The position numbers and the translations under genes are program-made. Shown here one piece after another: positions 1 through 9,118 of a DNA stretch of 64,000 bases. The DNA comes from JACXTP01 sp963789555 (GTDB taxonomy: Archaea > Thermoplasmatota > Thermoplasmata > Methanomassiliicoccales > UBA472): the NCBI GenBank assembly GCA_963789555.1, contig CAWBKY010000001.1:88551-152550 (forward strand), read 5' to 3'. Below the pieces are notes generated by a model. It was not told the origin of the DNA, ran no database searches, and saw only the letters and a list, made by a program, of their open reading frames with translations. How positions within the stretch are numbered: the stretch's first letter is position 1; every line of letters starts with the position of its first letter.

Positions 1-1
1 G

Positions 2-1333
2 AAGAATGGGGCGTTAGAGGTATCCTCCTTCGATGTTCGGCGGGGGATATCCGTCCGGGTCATCGTCAATGGGGCGATGGGCTTCGCTGCCACCAACATT
101 CTGACCAAGGGCAACCTTAATACCTTGGTGAAGCACGCCGTGCACCGGGCGCAAGCCTCATCGAGCATGCGAAGGAGCCCCATTGCCATGGCCCCAGCGG
201 AGCTTTGCCAACAGGAGTTCGACCTAAGACCGCGCATCGGTTTCGACCAGGTGCCATTGGAATCCCGTATCGAATTGCTCATGGAGGCGGACGCCTGGGC
301 GGTGGAGGCGGCTGGAAAACGTGGCATGACCCTCCCGGGCAGATACATCTCCTTGGACACATGGACCACCGAGAAGTACATCGTCTCCTCCGACGGGGCG
401 GAGGTCAGGCTTCGGTCGCCCCGGGTGGGGATGGACCTGTTCCTCATGGCCAAGGACGGGGAGCGAACTGGACAGAGGAGCCTCCAGCTCGGGGAGACCG
501 CTGGGTGGGAAGGGGTGGAAAGATGGGACCTGCCCGATCGTCTTTCCTATGAGGCAACGCAGCTCACAAAGGTACTCAGCCAGGGGCGGGCGATGGGAAC
601 GGAGAGGTGCGATGTGGTGCTAGGACCGGAAGTGGTGGGCATCGTCTGTCACGAGTCCAGCGGGCATCCGAGCGAAGCGGACAGGATGCTAGGTAGGGAG
701 TCCGCCCAGGCAGGCGAGACGTTCCTGGACCGTCGATCGCTAGGACAGCCCATCGGTTCTGAGCATGTCAATGTGGTGGACGACCCTACTCTGCCCCGTT
801 CCTTCGGTCATTACCAATGCGATGACGAGGGGGTGAGGGCGAGGAAGAGGTATCTCATTAGGAGGGGTAAGGTCGAAGCTCTATTGCACAATCGGGAGAC
901 GGCTCATGAGATGGGGACCAAGAGCAATGGTTCCTCTCGTTCGGTGGCCTTCAACCGGGAACCCATCGTGAGGATGTCCAATACCTACCTGGAACCGGGC
1001 GATCATTCCTTCGAGGAGCTCATCGAGGACGTAGGCGATGGCATTTACATCAAGAACTTCATGGAATGGAACATAGACGACAGACGTTTCAACCAGAGGT
1101 ATGTCGGTCTGGAAGCCCACCGCATCAGATCAGGACGCTTGGAGGGAATGGTGAGGAACCCTCGCATCGAGATGACCACCCCTGCCCTTTGGTCCGCGGT
1201 GGACGCAGTGGGGGATGACCTGAGCTTCACCGCCGCATATTGCGGGAAAGGGGACCCGGCCCAAGCTATCCCAGTATGGATGGGGGGCCCTCACCTGAGG
1301 CTGCGCGACGTGGTGGTGGTGGGCAGCGCATGA
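2..1333 (+). CDS. tldD: TldD family metalloprotease subunit (5' end outside window)
   Basis: The reading frame is open from the first bases of the window, so the N-terminus lies upstream. The product resembles TldD, the catalytic partner of the TldD/TldE protease, which in bacteria matures modified peptides and degrades unfolded ones. The diagnostic zinc motif HExxxH is present as HESSGH at about 650-670, followed by a family-typical SEADRMLGRE stretch. The stop (TGA 1331-1333) overlaps the ATG of the next gene (1330), so the two are translationally coupled, as expected for subunits of one heterodimer. No frameshift is seen. Family assignment is firm. The archaeal substrate is unknown. Confidence 0.9.
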   Translation, partial: KNGALEVSSFDVRRGISVRVIVNGAMGFAATNILTKGNLNTLVKHAVHRAQASSSMRRSPIAMAPAELCQQEFDLRPRIGFDQVPLESRIELLMEADAWAVEAAGKRGMTLPGRYISLDTWTTEKYIVSSDGAEVRLRSPRVGMDLFLMAKDGERTGQRSLQLGETAGWEGVERWDLPDRLSYEATQLTKVLSQGRAMGTERCDVVLGPEVVGIVCHESSGHPSEADRMLGRESAQAGETFLDRRSLGQPIGSEHVNVVDDPTLPRSFGHYQCDDEGVRARKRYLIRRGKVEALLHNRETAHEMGTKSNGSSRSVAFNREPIVRMSNTYLEPGDHSFEELIEDVGDGIYIKNFMEWNIDDRRFNQRYVGLEAHRIRSGRLEGMVRNPRIEMTTPALWSAVDAVGDDLSFTAAYCGKGDPAQAIPVWMGGPHLRLRDVVVVGSA

Positions 1334-2661
1334 AAGCGAACGAGGTCGCCTCCATCATTCTAAGTCGGTGCCGCAAAGGCGGGGCGAGCGACGTCGTGGT
1401 CCTGGTTTCGGAGAACGAAGAGACGATGGTGCGATTCAACAACAACGAGATCTCGATCTGCAATGACATCAAGGAGGCCAATGCATTCATCTTTGTTTTC
1501 TGCCAGAAGCGGCGGGCCGGGACCAGCGTCGCTGACATGTCCAAGCGGTCCCTAGAGGCGGCCTCGGACCGACTGGTGGACGCGGCGAATCGCAGCCCTT
1601 CCAACGAACGATACGTGCCACTGCCCTCAGGACCATTCGCTTATGACCGAAGGCTGCTCCGCTCCAAGGAGGTGTCCCTGGACCCAAAGACCACCATCGG
1701 GTGGGTGAAGGAGGCGGTCCAGGCCGCTCTCCGGGCAGGGGCCAGCCGGGCGTCGGGCTCGCTGACCGCCAGGAACACGACCATCACCATGCGGACCACC
1801 GGCGAGGCCGATGGCGTGGCCAAGCGCTCGGGCATCGAATTGTCCCTCAGAGCCTTCGGTCAGGGAGTGGCGTCGGGACACGCGGTCTGCGTCGCCACTC
1901 GGGAGCAGGATTTCGATCCGAGGCTTACCGGGACCGAGGCAGGCGGCCTGGCCAAACTGGCGGCGAACCCGGTGGAGGGCGTTGCCGGGACATGCCCGGC
2001 CGTCCTAGGCACCATGGTCTTCGCCGACCTGGTCCAACAGGTGGGTCGCATGGCATCGGCCTTCCACGTCGAAGCTGGGCTGTCCTTCCTATCTGGAAGG
2101 TTGGACCAACCCATCGGTTCGAAGGCCCTCACGTTGGTCGATGACGCCACACTCCCCGGGGCCCTGGGGGCCATGCCTTTCGATCACGAGGGGCTGCCCA
2201 CCAAAAGGACGACCATAATCGCGGACGGAGTTTTGAGGAGCTATCTCCATAACTCCTCCACCGCCGCTAAGGCTGGTGTGGAGAGCACCGCCAATGCCGG
2301 ATTGATTGCCCCCCAACCCTTCAACCTGGTGGTGGAGCCTGGCCGTTTCAGCTTGGAGGACCTCATCGGGCAAGTGGAAGACGGGATATATGTCACCAAT
2401 GACTGGTATCTGAGATACCAGGACTACGCCCGAGGCGATTTCTCCACCATCCCCCGGGACGCCATGTTCGCCATCAAGGACGGTCAGATCGCTGGGTCTT
2501 TAAAGGGGCTGAGGATCAGCGACAACCTTCCTCGCATCCTTTCAAACCTGAGGGCCATGGGAAGGGAGCGTAGGTGGGTGAAGTGGTGGGAGGTGGGGAC
2601 CCCCTCTTTAGTGCCTGCGGTAGTGGTCGACGATGTTCGGTTCACCAGGTCGAGCATGTAA
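1330..2661 (+). CDS. pmbA: TldE/PmbA family protein, partner of TldD
   Basis: About 443 residues, starting at the ATG that overlaps the tldD stop (ATGA). The open frame extends further upstream, but that part is the out-of-frame 3' end of tldD. The sequence has the PmbA/TldE layout: an N-terminal alpha/beta domain beginning MKANEVASIIL, then a C-terminal beta domain with the family motif FDHEGLPTKRT near 2180-2215 and HNSSTAAKAG near 2250. It lacks the HExxxH zinc motif of TldD, as expected for the non-catalytic half. It ends in TAA 16 bases before the convergent larE gene. Confidence 0.88.
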   Translation: MKANEVASIILSRCRKGGASDVVVLVSENEETMVRFNNNEISICNDIKEANAFIFVFCQKRRAGTSVADMSKRSLEAASDRLVDAANRSPSNERYVPLPSGPFAYDRRLLRSKEVSLDPKTTIGWVKEAVQAALRAGASRASGSLTARNTTITMRTTGEADGVAKRSGIELSLRAFGQGVASGHAVCVATREQDFDPRLTGTEAGGLAKLAANPVEGVAGTCPAVLGTMVFADLVQQVGRMASAFHVEAGLSFLSGRLDQPIGSKALTLVDDATLPGALGAMPFDHEGLPTKRTTIIADGVLRSYLHNSSTAAKAGVESTANAGLIAPQPFNLVVEPGRFSLEDLIGQVEDGIYVTNDWYLRYQDYARGDFSTIPRDAMFAIKDGQIAGSLKGLRISDNLPRILSNLRAMGRERRWVKWWEVGTPSLVPAVVVDDVRFTRSSM

Positions 2662-2677
2662 GGGTGTTCTGCCTCTT

Positions 2678-3520
2678 TCAACCCCTCGGGACCTGTAGCG
2701 CCTCCTCCATGCTTCCTGAACGGAATCCCTCCAGGTCCAAGGTGACGTACGTGAAACCGATCTCTTTGAGTTCGTTCACGATCTCCTCTCGATGCAGCAA
2801 GACCTTACTTATGTCCAACAGACCCACCTCCAGACGGGCGATGTCATCGTGATGTCGCACCCGCAGCTGACCGATGCCGAGTGCCCGTATGCTGTCCTCC
2901 GCCTGTTCCACCTGTTTAAGCTTCCTTACGGTCAAGCGTTCCCCGAACGGGATCCGGGACGCCAGGCAGGCCGATGAGGGCCGGTCCGCGCTGGGCAGAC
3001 CGAACAGCTGTGCCAGTTCCCTGACCTCCGCCTTGGTAATGCCAACCTCGGCCAATGGGCTACGGGTCCCGGACTCCTTCACCGCCCTCAACCCCTGGCG
3101 GCTGGTCAAGATATCATCTGCGTTGGTGCCGTCCACGACCTGTTCCAAACCCCTTTCCTTAGCCAACTCATTGATGCGACCGAGTATGGACCTTTTGCAA
3201 TGATAACAACGGTCCGGTTCGTTGGCGACCACCTTTTCGACGTCTAGGACGTTGCATTCAATCTCCACAAGCTCTGTCCCGATGGCATGGGCGACGATCC
3301 GGGCCTGTTCCAGCTCCCAATGGGGGTATAACGGTGAGATGCCGATGAACGCCACCACCCGGTCACGCAACGCCTCCTTGGCGGCATATAGGACCAGGCT
3401 GCTGTCCACCCCTCCTGAGAATGCCACCGCTACCCCATCGTAGGTGGCAAGGAACCGGACCAGCCCTTGGAATTTTGTCAATGGGTCGCTCATTGCATGG
3501 GTGCTATCCCCAGACGACAT
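2678..3520 (-). CDS. larE: LarE-type ATP-dependent sulfur transferase
   Basis: An adenine-nucleotide alpha-hydrolase fold protein of the LarE family, which adenylates a carboxylated nicotinic acid mononucleotide and converts the carboxylate to thiocarboxylate for the nickel-pincer cofactor. The PP-loop FSGGVDSS is near the N-terminus. Further on come RCYHCKR, DGTNADD and SACLASRIPFGE. The CxxC plus the Cys of SACLASR gives three cysteines, the arrangement of the [4Fe-4S]-dependent LarE type rather than the single sacrificial-cysteine type. I used ATG 3520. ATG 3493 is equally plausible and gives the more usual N-terminus, and a TTG lies at 3538. A larB homologue lies 0.8 kb away on the other strand. 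No larC or larA is visible here. Confidence 0.85.
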   Translation of the reverse strand: MSSGDSTHAMSDPLTKFQGLVRFLATYDGVAVAFSGGVDSSLVLYAAKEALRDRVVAFIGISPLYPHWELEQARIVAHAIGTELVEIECNVLDVEKVVANEPDRCYHCKRSILGRINELAKERGLEQVVDGTNADDILTSRQGLRAVKESGTRSPLAEVGITKAEVRELAQLFGLPSADRPSSACLASRIPFGERLTVRKLKQVEQAEDSIRALGIGQLRVRHHDDIARLEVGLLDISKVLLHREEIVNELKEIGFTYVTLDLEGFRSGSMEEALQVPRG

Positions 3521-3571
3521 AATAGAATTATTTGACAACTTCTGGATGTTAACAATGTGTTCGTCCTTCAG

Positions 3572-3586
3572 TTATATTTAAATAAG
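3572..3586. promoter_or_regulatory. Shared TATA element between larE and the HdeD-like gene
   Basis: The sequence ttatatttaaataag is AT-rich and nearly self-complementary, so it offers a TATA box in both directions. It lies about 78 bases before the HdeD-like ATG (3664) and 50-80 bases before the possible larE starts, which fits transcription starting about 25 bases away on each side. It is read from sequence only. Confidence 0.5.
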
Positions 3587-3663
3587 GTCATGACAAATCA
3601 CATTGAAATTATCTCCCAGGACCTTTTAGGTGAGGGGGAGCAATTACCGTAGGGAGGAATTCA

Positions 3664-4269
3664 ATGGCAGATACTAAAGATGCTAAGAACAAAATGGACA
3701 TGGTAAATCCTATGGCCGGTGTCAGCAAGCTAAGCTGGACGGTGGTCCTAGGGTTGGGGATAGGTCTATTGATCCTGGGGATCCTGATGATGGTCTACCC
3801 TGAGCCGACATTGACCATCGTCGTATGGCTGATCGGGGCGGTCGCGCTATTCTTCGGAATATTCGCGGTCATTTCCTTCTTCACGGCAAAGGCTGAGGAG
3901 AAGAACCTTGGTTGGCTGATGCTCGGCCTGGTCGGCATCGCCTTCGGCATCATCATACTGGTTTACCCTGATATGACCGTCAAGTTCCTGATGTTCCTCT
4001 GGGGCCTGTGGTTGATCATCACCGGTATCGTCATGCTGTTCGCGGGCTTGATGGCCAAGGATATGAAGGACACCAGATGGTTGATGGTCATTGGCGGTAT
4101 ATTGTCATTGATCGTCGGATCGATCTTCGTCATCGAACCATACGATGGAGCGGTCGCCTTGGTCTGGGTCATCGGTCTGTTCACCGTAATATACGGGATA
4201 ATCTTCGTTGTGCTGGGCATTCGCCTACATTCTGCTGAGAGCAAAGCACCCGTTCCGGCAAAGAAGTGA
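3664..4269 (+). CDS. HdeD/DUF308 family multipass membrane protein
   Basis: 201 residues with a good ribosome binding site (GGAGG at 3653-3657, seven bases before ATG). Two cytoplasmic-looking charged ends flank about six hydrophobic segments arranged as three repeated hairpins. Each hairpin carries a recognisable WxxxLGxxxxxxGxxxxxxP pattern, for example near residues 20-45 and 75-100, which is typical of DUF308/HdeD proteins. In enterobacteria HdeD is linked to acid resistance, but for archaeal members no function is established. The C-terminus is short and lysine-rich (PVPAKK). The gene is intact and followed by a pyrimidine-rich stretch. Confidence 0.82.
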   Translation: MADTKDAKNKMDMVNPMAGVSKLSWTVVLGLGIGLLILGILMMVYPEPTLTIVVWLIGAVALFFGIFAVISFFTAKAEEKNLGWLMLGLVGIAFGIIILVYPDMTVKFLMFLWGLWLIITGIVMLFAGLMAKDMKDTRWLMVIGGILSLIVGSIFVIEPYDGAVALVWVIGLFTVIYGIIFVVLGIRLHSAESKAPVPAKK

Positions 4270-4345
4270 CAAACCCGTTCCAAACCCCTTACATTCATTT
4301 CTTTTCGCAGCAATGCAAAAATAGACGTTCAGGGAATCATGCGCC

Positions 4346-5116
4346 ATGAACGCGCGGGACGTCCTGGAACGTTTCAAACGAGGCGAGATCGACTTGGACA
4401 GGGCAGAGCAGTTGCTCAAGCTCGACTTCCTCGAGGTGATCGGGGACCATACCATCTTCGACCATGCCAGGGAAGCGCGTCGGGGCATACCGGAGATCAT
4501 CTTCGGTGAAACGAAGAGCCCGCAGGTGGTGGCGGATATAGTGTCCCGTGTCCTCTCTGATCGGGATGTGATCCTGGTATCTCGGGCATCAAAGGAGCAT
4601 CTAAAGGCGGTCAAGGCGGTCGTGGACGGTCATCATGTCCGTTATGAGGAAAGAGCCCGCATGATCGTGGTCGACAAGCACAAGGACCGCAAAAAACAGG
4701 GTATGGTGGGCATCCTCACCGCCGGGAGCTCAGACATCGGGGTGGCCGAGGAGGCCAAGGCTGTGGCCGAGGCGATGGGCTGCCAGGTCGTCTCATCCTA
4801 TGACGTGGGGGTGGCCGCTCTACACCGGTTCATGGGCCCATTGATGAAGATGATCGATGCGGGGGTGGACGTGCTGGTGGTGGTGGCGGGAATGGAAGGG
4901 GCCTTGCCCACGGTGGTCTCCGGGCTGACCGACGTCCCGGTCATAGGTGTTCCGACCTCGGTCGGATATGGCTATGGCGGAAAGGGGGAGGCGGCCCTCA
5001 TGGGCATGTTGCAGACCTGTTCCCCCGGCCTCGTGGTGGTTAACATCGACAACGGTGTGGCGGCGGGAGCGACGGCGGCATTGATCAGTCTCAGGTGCCG
5101 TAGGCATACCCAATGA
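4346..5116 (+). CDS. larB: LarB-type pyridinium-3,5-biscarboxylate synthase
   Basis: 256 residues, the usual LarB length. An N-terminal helical part is followed, from about residue 118, by a PurE-like (AIR carboxylase) domain with the GSSDIGVAEEA motif at 128-138 and a glycine-rich GVPTSVGYGYGGKGEAAL segment near 210. LarB carboxylates and hydrolyses nicotinic acid adenine dinucleotide in the first step of nickel-pincer cofactor synthesis. LarE acts later in the same pathway and is encoded nearby on the opposite strand. The gene is intact and ends in TGA. The downstream acetyltransferase begins in the same frame just after it. Confidence 0.88.
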   Translation: MNARDVLERFKRGEIDLDRAEQLLKLDFLEVIGDHTIFDHAREARRGIPEIIFGETKSPQVVADIVSRVLSDRDVILVSRASKEHLKAVKAVVDGHHVRYEERARMIVVDKHKDRKKQGMVGILTAGSSDIGVAEEAKAVAEAMGCQVVSSYDVGVAALHRFMGPLMKMIDAGVDVLVVVAGMEGALPTVVSGLTDVPVIGVPTSVGYGYGGKGEAALMGMLQTCSPGLVVVNIDNGVAAGATAALISLRCRRHTQ

Positions 5117-5128
5117 GGGGGCGTCCAT

Positions 5129-5627
5129 CTGATCCCGCTTGACTATGAGATACGTCCATTGAGGGTCGACCACGTCGAGCAAGCGCAACGATTGGCGAAA
5201 GGGGTCTGGCAGGACGTCTTCCAGAAGGAGACCGGCATCAAGCTGGACTACCCCCTCAAACCGGAGATGGTGCTCAGGACCTACATGACCATGGACCCGG
5301 GGGGCAGCCTGGCGGCCTGGTCTGGAGAGACGGATGGTCGGGGCCATCTACGCCCATGCCTGGGGAAAGGCGGGATGGATCGGCCCCATGGAGGTGGACC
5401 CATCCTGGCAAGGGCGCGGTGTCGGGACCTCGTTGCTTCATGCCGCAGAGGGATATCTAAGGGAGGAGGGCTGCGAGACCATCGGTCTAGAGGCCATGAC
5501 CGAACGGCGAGGGTCCGTCTCCTTCTACGAATCCAGAGGCTACCGTCCCGTCGGTGACGCCCCGTTCTTCGATAAGAGGCTGGACGACCCTCAGAGCATC
5601 GCTCCGTCCGTTTCCCATATAGAATAG
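5129..5627 (+). CDS. GNAT family N-acetyltransferase (one frameshift)
   Basis: The reading opens right after larB. The first good residues are YEIRPLRVDHVEQAQRLAKGVW, a GNAT-type N-terminus. The frame changes between about 5300 and 5330 and continues as MVGAIYAHAWGK, then VDPSWQGRGVGTSLL, the acetyl-CoA-binding motif A (Q/RxxGxG/A), then SFYESRGYRPVG (motif B). Rejoined length is about 165 residues, normal for the family. The start codon is unclear: the frame has CTG 5129 and TTG 5159 but no ATG, and a GAGGGGG lies at 5115-5121. Substrate unknown. It ends in TAG, and a second GNAT-like domain follows at once. Confidence 0.7.
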
Positions 5628-5642
5628 GAAGGACGTCCCATC

Positions 5643-6072
5643 CTGGTCCAGACCGATATCGGACCTCTGTCGATCGATCTCCCCGGGTTTGGACCTATCT
5701 CGTGAGGTCCAGGGGGCTATGGCCATCGGAAAGGTCCTGGTGGATGTCAGCGATTCCGGTTCCCTGAACGGTCTGGCGGTGCTGCATACCGAGGGGTCCA
5801 GGGACCTGGGCGGTCATCAACTGCGTCTCATGCTGGTGGACCCCGACTCCCGGGACAGGAACGAGGTTGGCGCGGCATTGCTGTCATCTTGTGAGGCATT
5901 GTCCCAACACGCGGGGGCGGGAAGGCTGTTCTTCACCACCACCATCGATGATGCCCTCATTGACCTCTTGGTCTTGAGGAAGTACCGGATCTTGGGCACC
6001 AACGTCCGCCTTGTCAAGGGCAAGGGGGATATCCGCTGGTGGGACGGTAACATCATATCCTGGACCGGTTGA
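5643..6072 (+). CDS. Second GNAT-like domain protein, possibly a tandem partner of the upstream acetyltransferase
   Basis: From ATG 5719 the frame encodes about 117 residues that follow a GNAT pattern: VLVDVSDSGSLNGLAVLH, then LRLMLVDPDSRDR, LLSSCEALSQHAG and LRKYRILGTNVRLVKG. Motif A (Q/RxxGxG/A) is degenerate. Upstream of 5719 a coding-like stretch in another frame (LVQTDIGPLSIDLPGFGPIS, 5643-5702) fits as the missing N-terminus, implying a frameshift near 5700. The piece may be the C-terminal half of a tandem-GNAT protein, separated from the first half only by the TAG at 5625-5627. Ends in TGA 6070-6072. Confidence 0.45.
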
Positions 6073-6105
6073 ACCGCCAAGTTTCACGGTCCCCCTGGCA
6101 AGGTA

Positions 6106-6115
6106 CAAATACTTA
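6106..6115 (+). promoter_or_regulatory. TATA-like element of the NreA gene
   Basis: The sequence caaatactta lies about 30 bases upstream of the NreA ATG at 6141, and a purine-rich GGAG...AAGGGG tract sits between them. The spacing suits a short-leader archaeal promoter. Confidence 0.4.
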
Positions 6116-6140
6116 GCCGAGGTAGGAGAAAAGGGGCAGC

Positions 6141-7431
6141 ATGGGCTATACAGGGATCGATCCGAGCATCAAGGACCTTTTTGGACCTCTAGAGCCAATG
6201 GAAGGTCCTCGGTCCAGCCCTTGCGTCCTATGCAAAGGGTCCAAGAACCTCTGCGGCAAGGACAAGTGCGCCTTGATGGTCAAATATTATGCCCGGTCCA
6301 GAACAGTGAAGATGCTGGACTCGGTGGACCTAGCTGGAAGCAGCCCACCCGGGGTATTCATCGGCCGCTATGGCTACCCCAAGGTGGAGGTGGGGCCGCT
6401 GGTCCCGCCCGAGTTCGGTGACACCTCGTCCATGGACACCCCGGAGACGTGGGTGGGGAAGTCGATCGAGGAGATAGTGGACTTCCGCTTCCGGCTGGTG
6501 AGGGGCAAGTTCCAGGTGGGGGTCAAGGAGTTCCAGAACGCCGGAAGGATGATGGACTACACCAGGGACCTGGCGCTATGCGTCAACTCGGTGGACGTCG
6601 AGGCCAACTTCGCCAAGCGGCCCAGCGGCAAGATCGTCCTGGACGACGAGATCCAGCCGTTCGGACCATCGGCCAAGCTCAACAGTTTCGATATTTCCAA
6701 CCCCAAGTACGACCACAAGGTGGAGAAGGCCTTCTACGACACGGACCTGAAGGCGGTGGAGGCGGTGCGCAATTTGTACAAGGAGGGCGTGCTCATCTCC
6801 AAGATCCAGAAGGCTTTCAGCGTGGGGGCGTTCGGCATCGAGAGGAACCGCCGATTGGTGCCCACCCGTTGGAGCATAACCGCGGTCGACGACACCTTGG
6901 GGAAGCAGCTATTGAAGGTCACCAAGACCTATCCGACCATCGACGAATGGCGCGTCTACGACTGGGACCAACTGGACAACCGCTGGTCCGTCCTGCTCAT
7001 GCCCACCTCCTGGAGGTACGAGCTGATCGAGGCCTGGTACCCAAATACCGCCTGGAACCCTCTGGGCAAGCAGATCGAGGTCATCTCCTCCCACGAGCTC
7101 TTCAATGGGCGCAAGGAGTATGCGGAGATCGGGGGTTGTTACTACGCCGCCCGACTGGCCGTGAACGAGCTCCTGATGAAGGAACGCCGGCAGGCAGGGG
7201 CGGTGATATTCCGGGAGGCGCACCCGGGCTACATCATGCCGGTCGGGGTCTGGAACGTTAGGGAGAACGTCAGGCGGGCCCTTGTCCAGAAGTGCAGCCG
7301 CTTCCCCTCGTTGAACGAGGCGTTGGTGCACATCTCCAAGCGGATGGACATCCCCATCCGCCGCTGGATCTCGATCCAGCGAGGTGCTCAAGGATTACCT
7401 CAGGCAGCGGAGGATAGATGATTACGCGTGA
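6141..7431 (+). CDS. nreA: NreA-type archaeal DNA repair protein (frameshift at the extreme C-terminus)
   Basis: About 430 residues of the Nre family, archaeal DNA-repair proteins that bind PCNA. An N-terminal C4 zinc-binding motif is visible (CVLCKGSKNLCGKDKC, near residues 28-43), then the conserved core with GRYGYPKVEVGPLVPPEFGD, KKxYDTDLKAVEAVRNLY-like and IGGCYYAARLAV segments. Read straight through, the frame ends at 7421 with an atypical tail. Shifting one base near 7370 gives SEVLKDYLRQRRIDDYA and a stop at 7429-7431. That tail resembles a degenerate PIP box (Q-x-x-I/L-x-x-aromatic), as expected for Nre proteins. The following gene overlaps this end. Confidence 0.85.
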
Positions 7432-7451
7432 CCTGGACTTCTTCCTCGACG

Positions 7452-8253
7452 ATGGTCGGAAGGAGATGCCATGCGAGCGTTTCGGCCCAGGAGGTGCGGT
7501 GCAGGGTCGCCCTGCCCCTTTCCAACCTGCCAGGCCTGGACCTCGCCCTTAACCCTTATGTCGGTTGCGAGCATGGCTGCCTTTATTGCTTCGCCCCGGA
7601 CGTGTTGAAGCGGGACCGGTCCGATTGGGCGACAAGGGTCGATTACCGGGCCAACCTACCAGTGGTGCTCAGCCGGGAGCTTAGGACCAAACGGGGCGTA
7701 ATCGGCATCGGCACCGTCACCGACCCCTACCAACCTCTGGAAGGGGTGCTGCTCCTCACCAGGAAGTGCTTGATGGAGATCTCGCGGCACGACAACCCGA
7801 TATCCATCTTGACAAAATCGGACCTGGTGCTGCGTGACCTGGAGCTCATCATCGCCACCAGGAGGCCCGAGGTGGGCATCACCTTGACCTGCATGGACGA
7901 GGGTTTGGCCAAGAGGATCGAGCCCGGGGCGCCCTCCCCCCGACGGCGCATCGCGGCGTTGGGCGAGCTGTCCCGGTCCGGGGTGAACAGTTATGTCATG
8001 ATCGGCCCGGTCCTGCCTTTCCTGGAGGACCAAGACCTCATCCGCCATATTGAAGGAGGTCAAAGCGGTCGGATGCGGACGGGTCATGGTAGACCGTCTC
8101 AGACCCCGGCCCGGACTGGAAGAGGCATTGCTGGCGGCGAAAGTGGTGAGGACTACCAGTTGCCTCACCGATTTCGCGCACATGGGGCGTCAGGCACGTT
8201 ACATCAGGGACGAGTGCGTCCGATTGGGGCTGCGCTATGAGAGCGCATTCTGA
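7452..8253 (+). CDS. Spore-photoproduct-lyase-like radical SAM protein (one frameshift)
   Basis: About 267 residues. The opening part LPGLDLALNPYVGCEHGCLYCFAP contains the radical-SAM CxxxCxxC cluster motif in the context typical of the SPL/Rv2578c-like group. The next part (GIGTVTDPYQPLEG, SILTKSDLVLRDLELI, TLTCMDEGLAKRIEPGAPS) is also characteristic. The frame changes near 8050 and continues as LKEVKAVGCGRVMVDRLRPRPGLEE to TGA 8251-8253. ATG 7452 is preferred because the frame upstream overlaps nreA. Whether it repairs DNA photoproducts is unproven for this subgroup. Its position between NreA and a UDG-like gene is suggestive. Confidence 0.75.
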
Positions 8254-9038
8254 CCGTTCCCTTTGCTCGCCCTTTCCTAAGTCCCCTCAGCGTCTCTCCC
8301 TCGAGAGCCTGGATCTCGTCCACGGTCATCTTCCCCCCTTTCCGCTGCACCGTGCAGACGTCCTTTCCCGGGTTGGTGAAAAGGAAGAGGTTGAAGCGTT
8401 GCGACCTTCCGCTCTTCCACTTCACCTGGTAGACCAAAGGCATGCGGTTGGACTGCATCACCTCGCTTATGCTCAGGTCCGGGTCGATGTCCTGGCCGTC
8501 GAAAAGGAACAGGCACAGCTCGGTGGCATATTTCCCGATGGCCAAGACGTTGATCTCATCCTGCCCGAACCGTTCCAGCTCACCCCTCAGATGTTCCGCG
8601 CATGCTTTGCCCGCCTTGCGCCATTCCTTGGTGATGTCCCGGTCCGAGGTCGATGGGCTGCATTTCAAGGCGTGGGTGAGGTAGATGTCATCCTTGGAAG
8701 GGTCGAAACCGCCGAAGACCTGGACCATCTTCACCGCAGGGTGAGCCGAACCGGACTTGGTGGCAGGTCCGACCTGGCCGCCCTTGCATAAGGCGACCAA
8801 GGCCTTCTCGCTCTCTGCCACCTTGCCCCTCAGGGCGAACTCCGGTTCTTGCGCTATGATCACAAAACGAACCTTCTGCAACGACCCCGGGTCGCGGACG
8901 ATGAGCAAAGGGTCCTTCACCTTGATCCGGGGACATCCGGCACAATCGCCTATCACCATCCTCCAGTCCTCTGGACCGACCATCATGGTCATCTCCCTGG
9001 TCCCCGCCAAGGGAGCGGAATGATATAATCGTTTCATC
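8204..9038 (-). CDS. Divergent uracil-DNA glycosylase superfamily protein
   Basis: About 277 residues from ATG 9038. Upstream in-frame starts at 9091 (ATG) and 9106 (TTG) exist, but codons there have low third-position GC, unlike the rest. Four cysteines are placed as in the Fe-S family 4/5 enzymes: CAGC near the start, then the Cys of HALKCSP and the Cys of KACAEHL 20 residues later. The flow VRFVIIAQEPEF, DIYLTHALKCSP, NVLAIGKYATELCL matches the UDG fold. However, the catalytic GEAPG motif reads AQEPE and the HPS motif is replaced by TNPG, so glycosylase activity is doubtful. The 3' end overlaps the convergent SPL-like gene by about 50 bases. Confidence 0.6.
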
Positions 9039-9118
9039 CACCGAACCCTTGGTTCATCATATTCTTCGACGGCCCGACGGCTAGATTTCATATATCGGTC
9101 GCTCAAAGGAAGGGGGGA

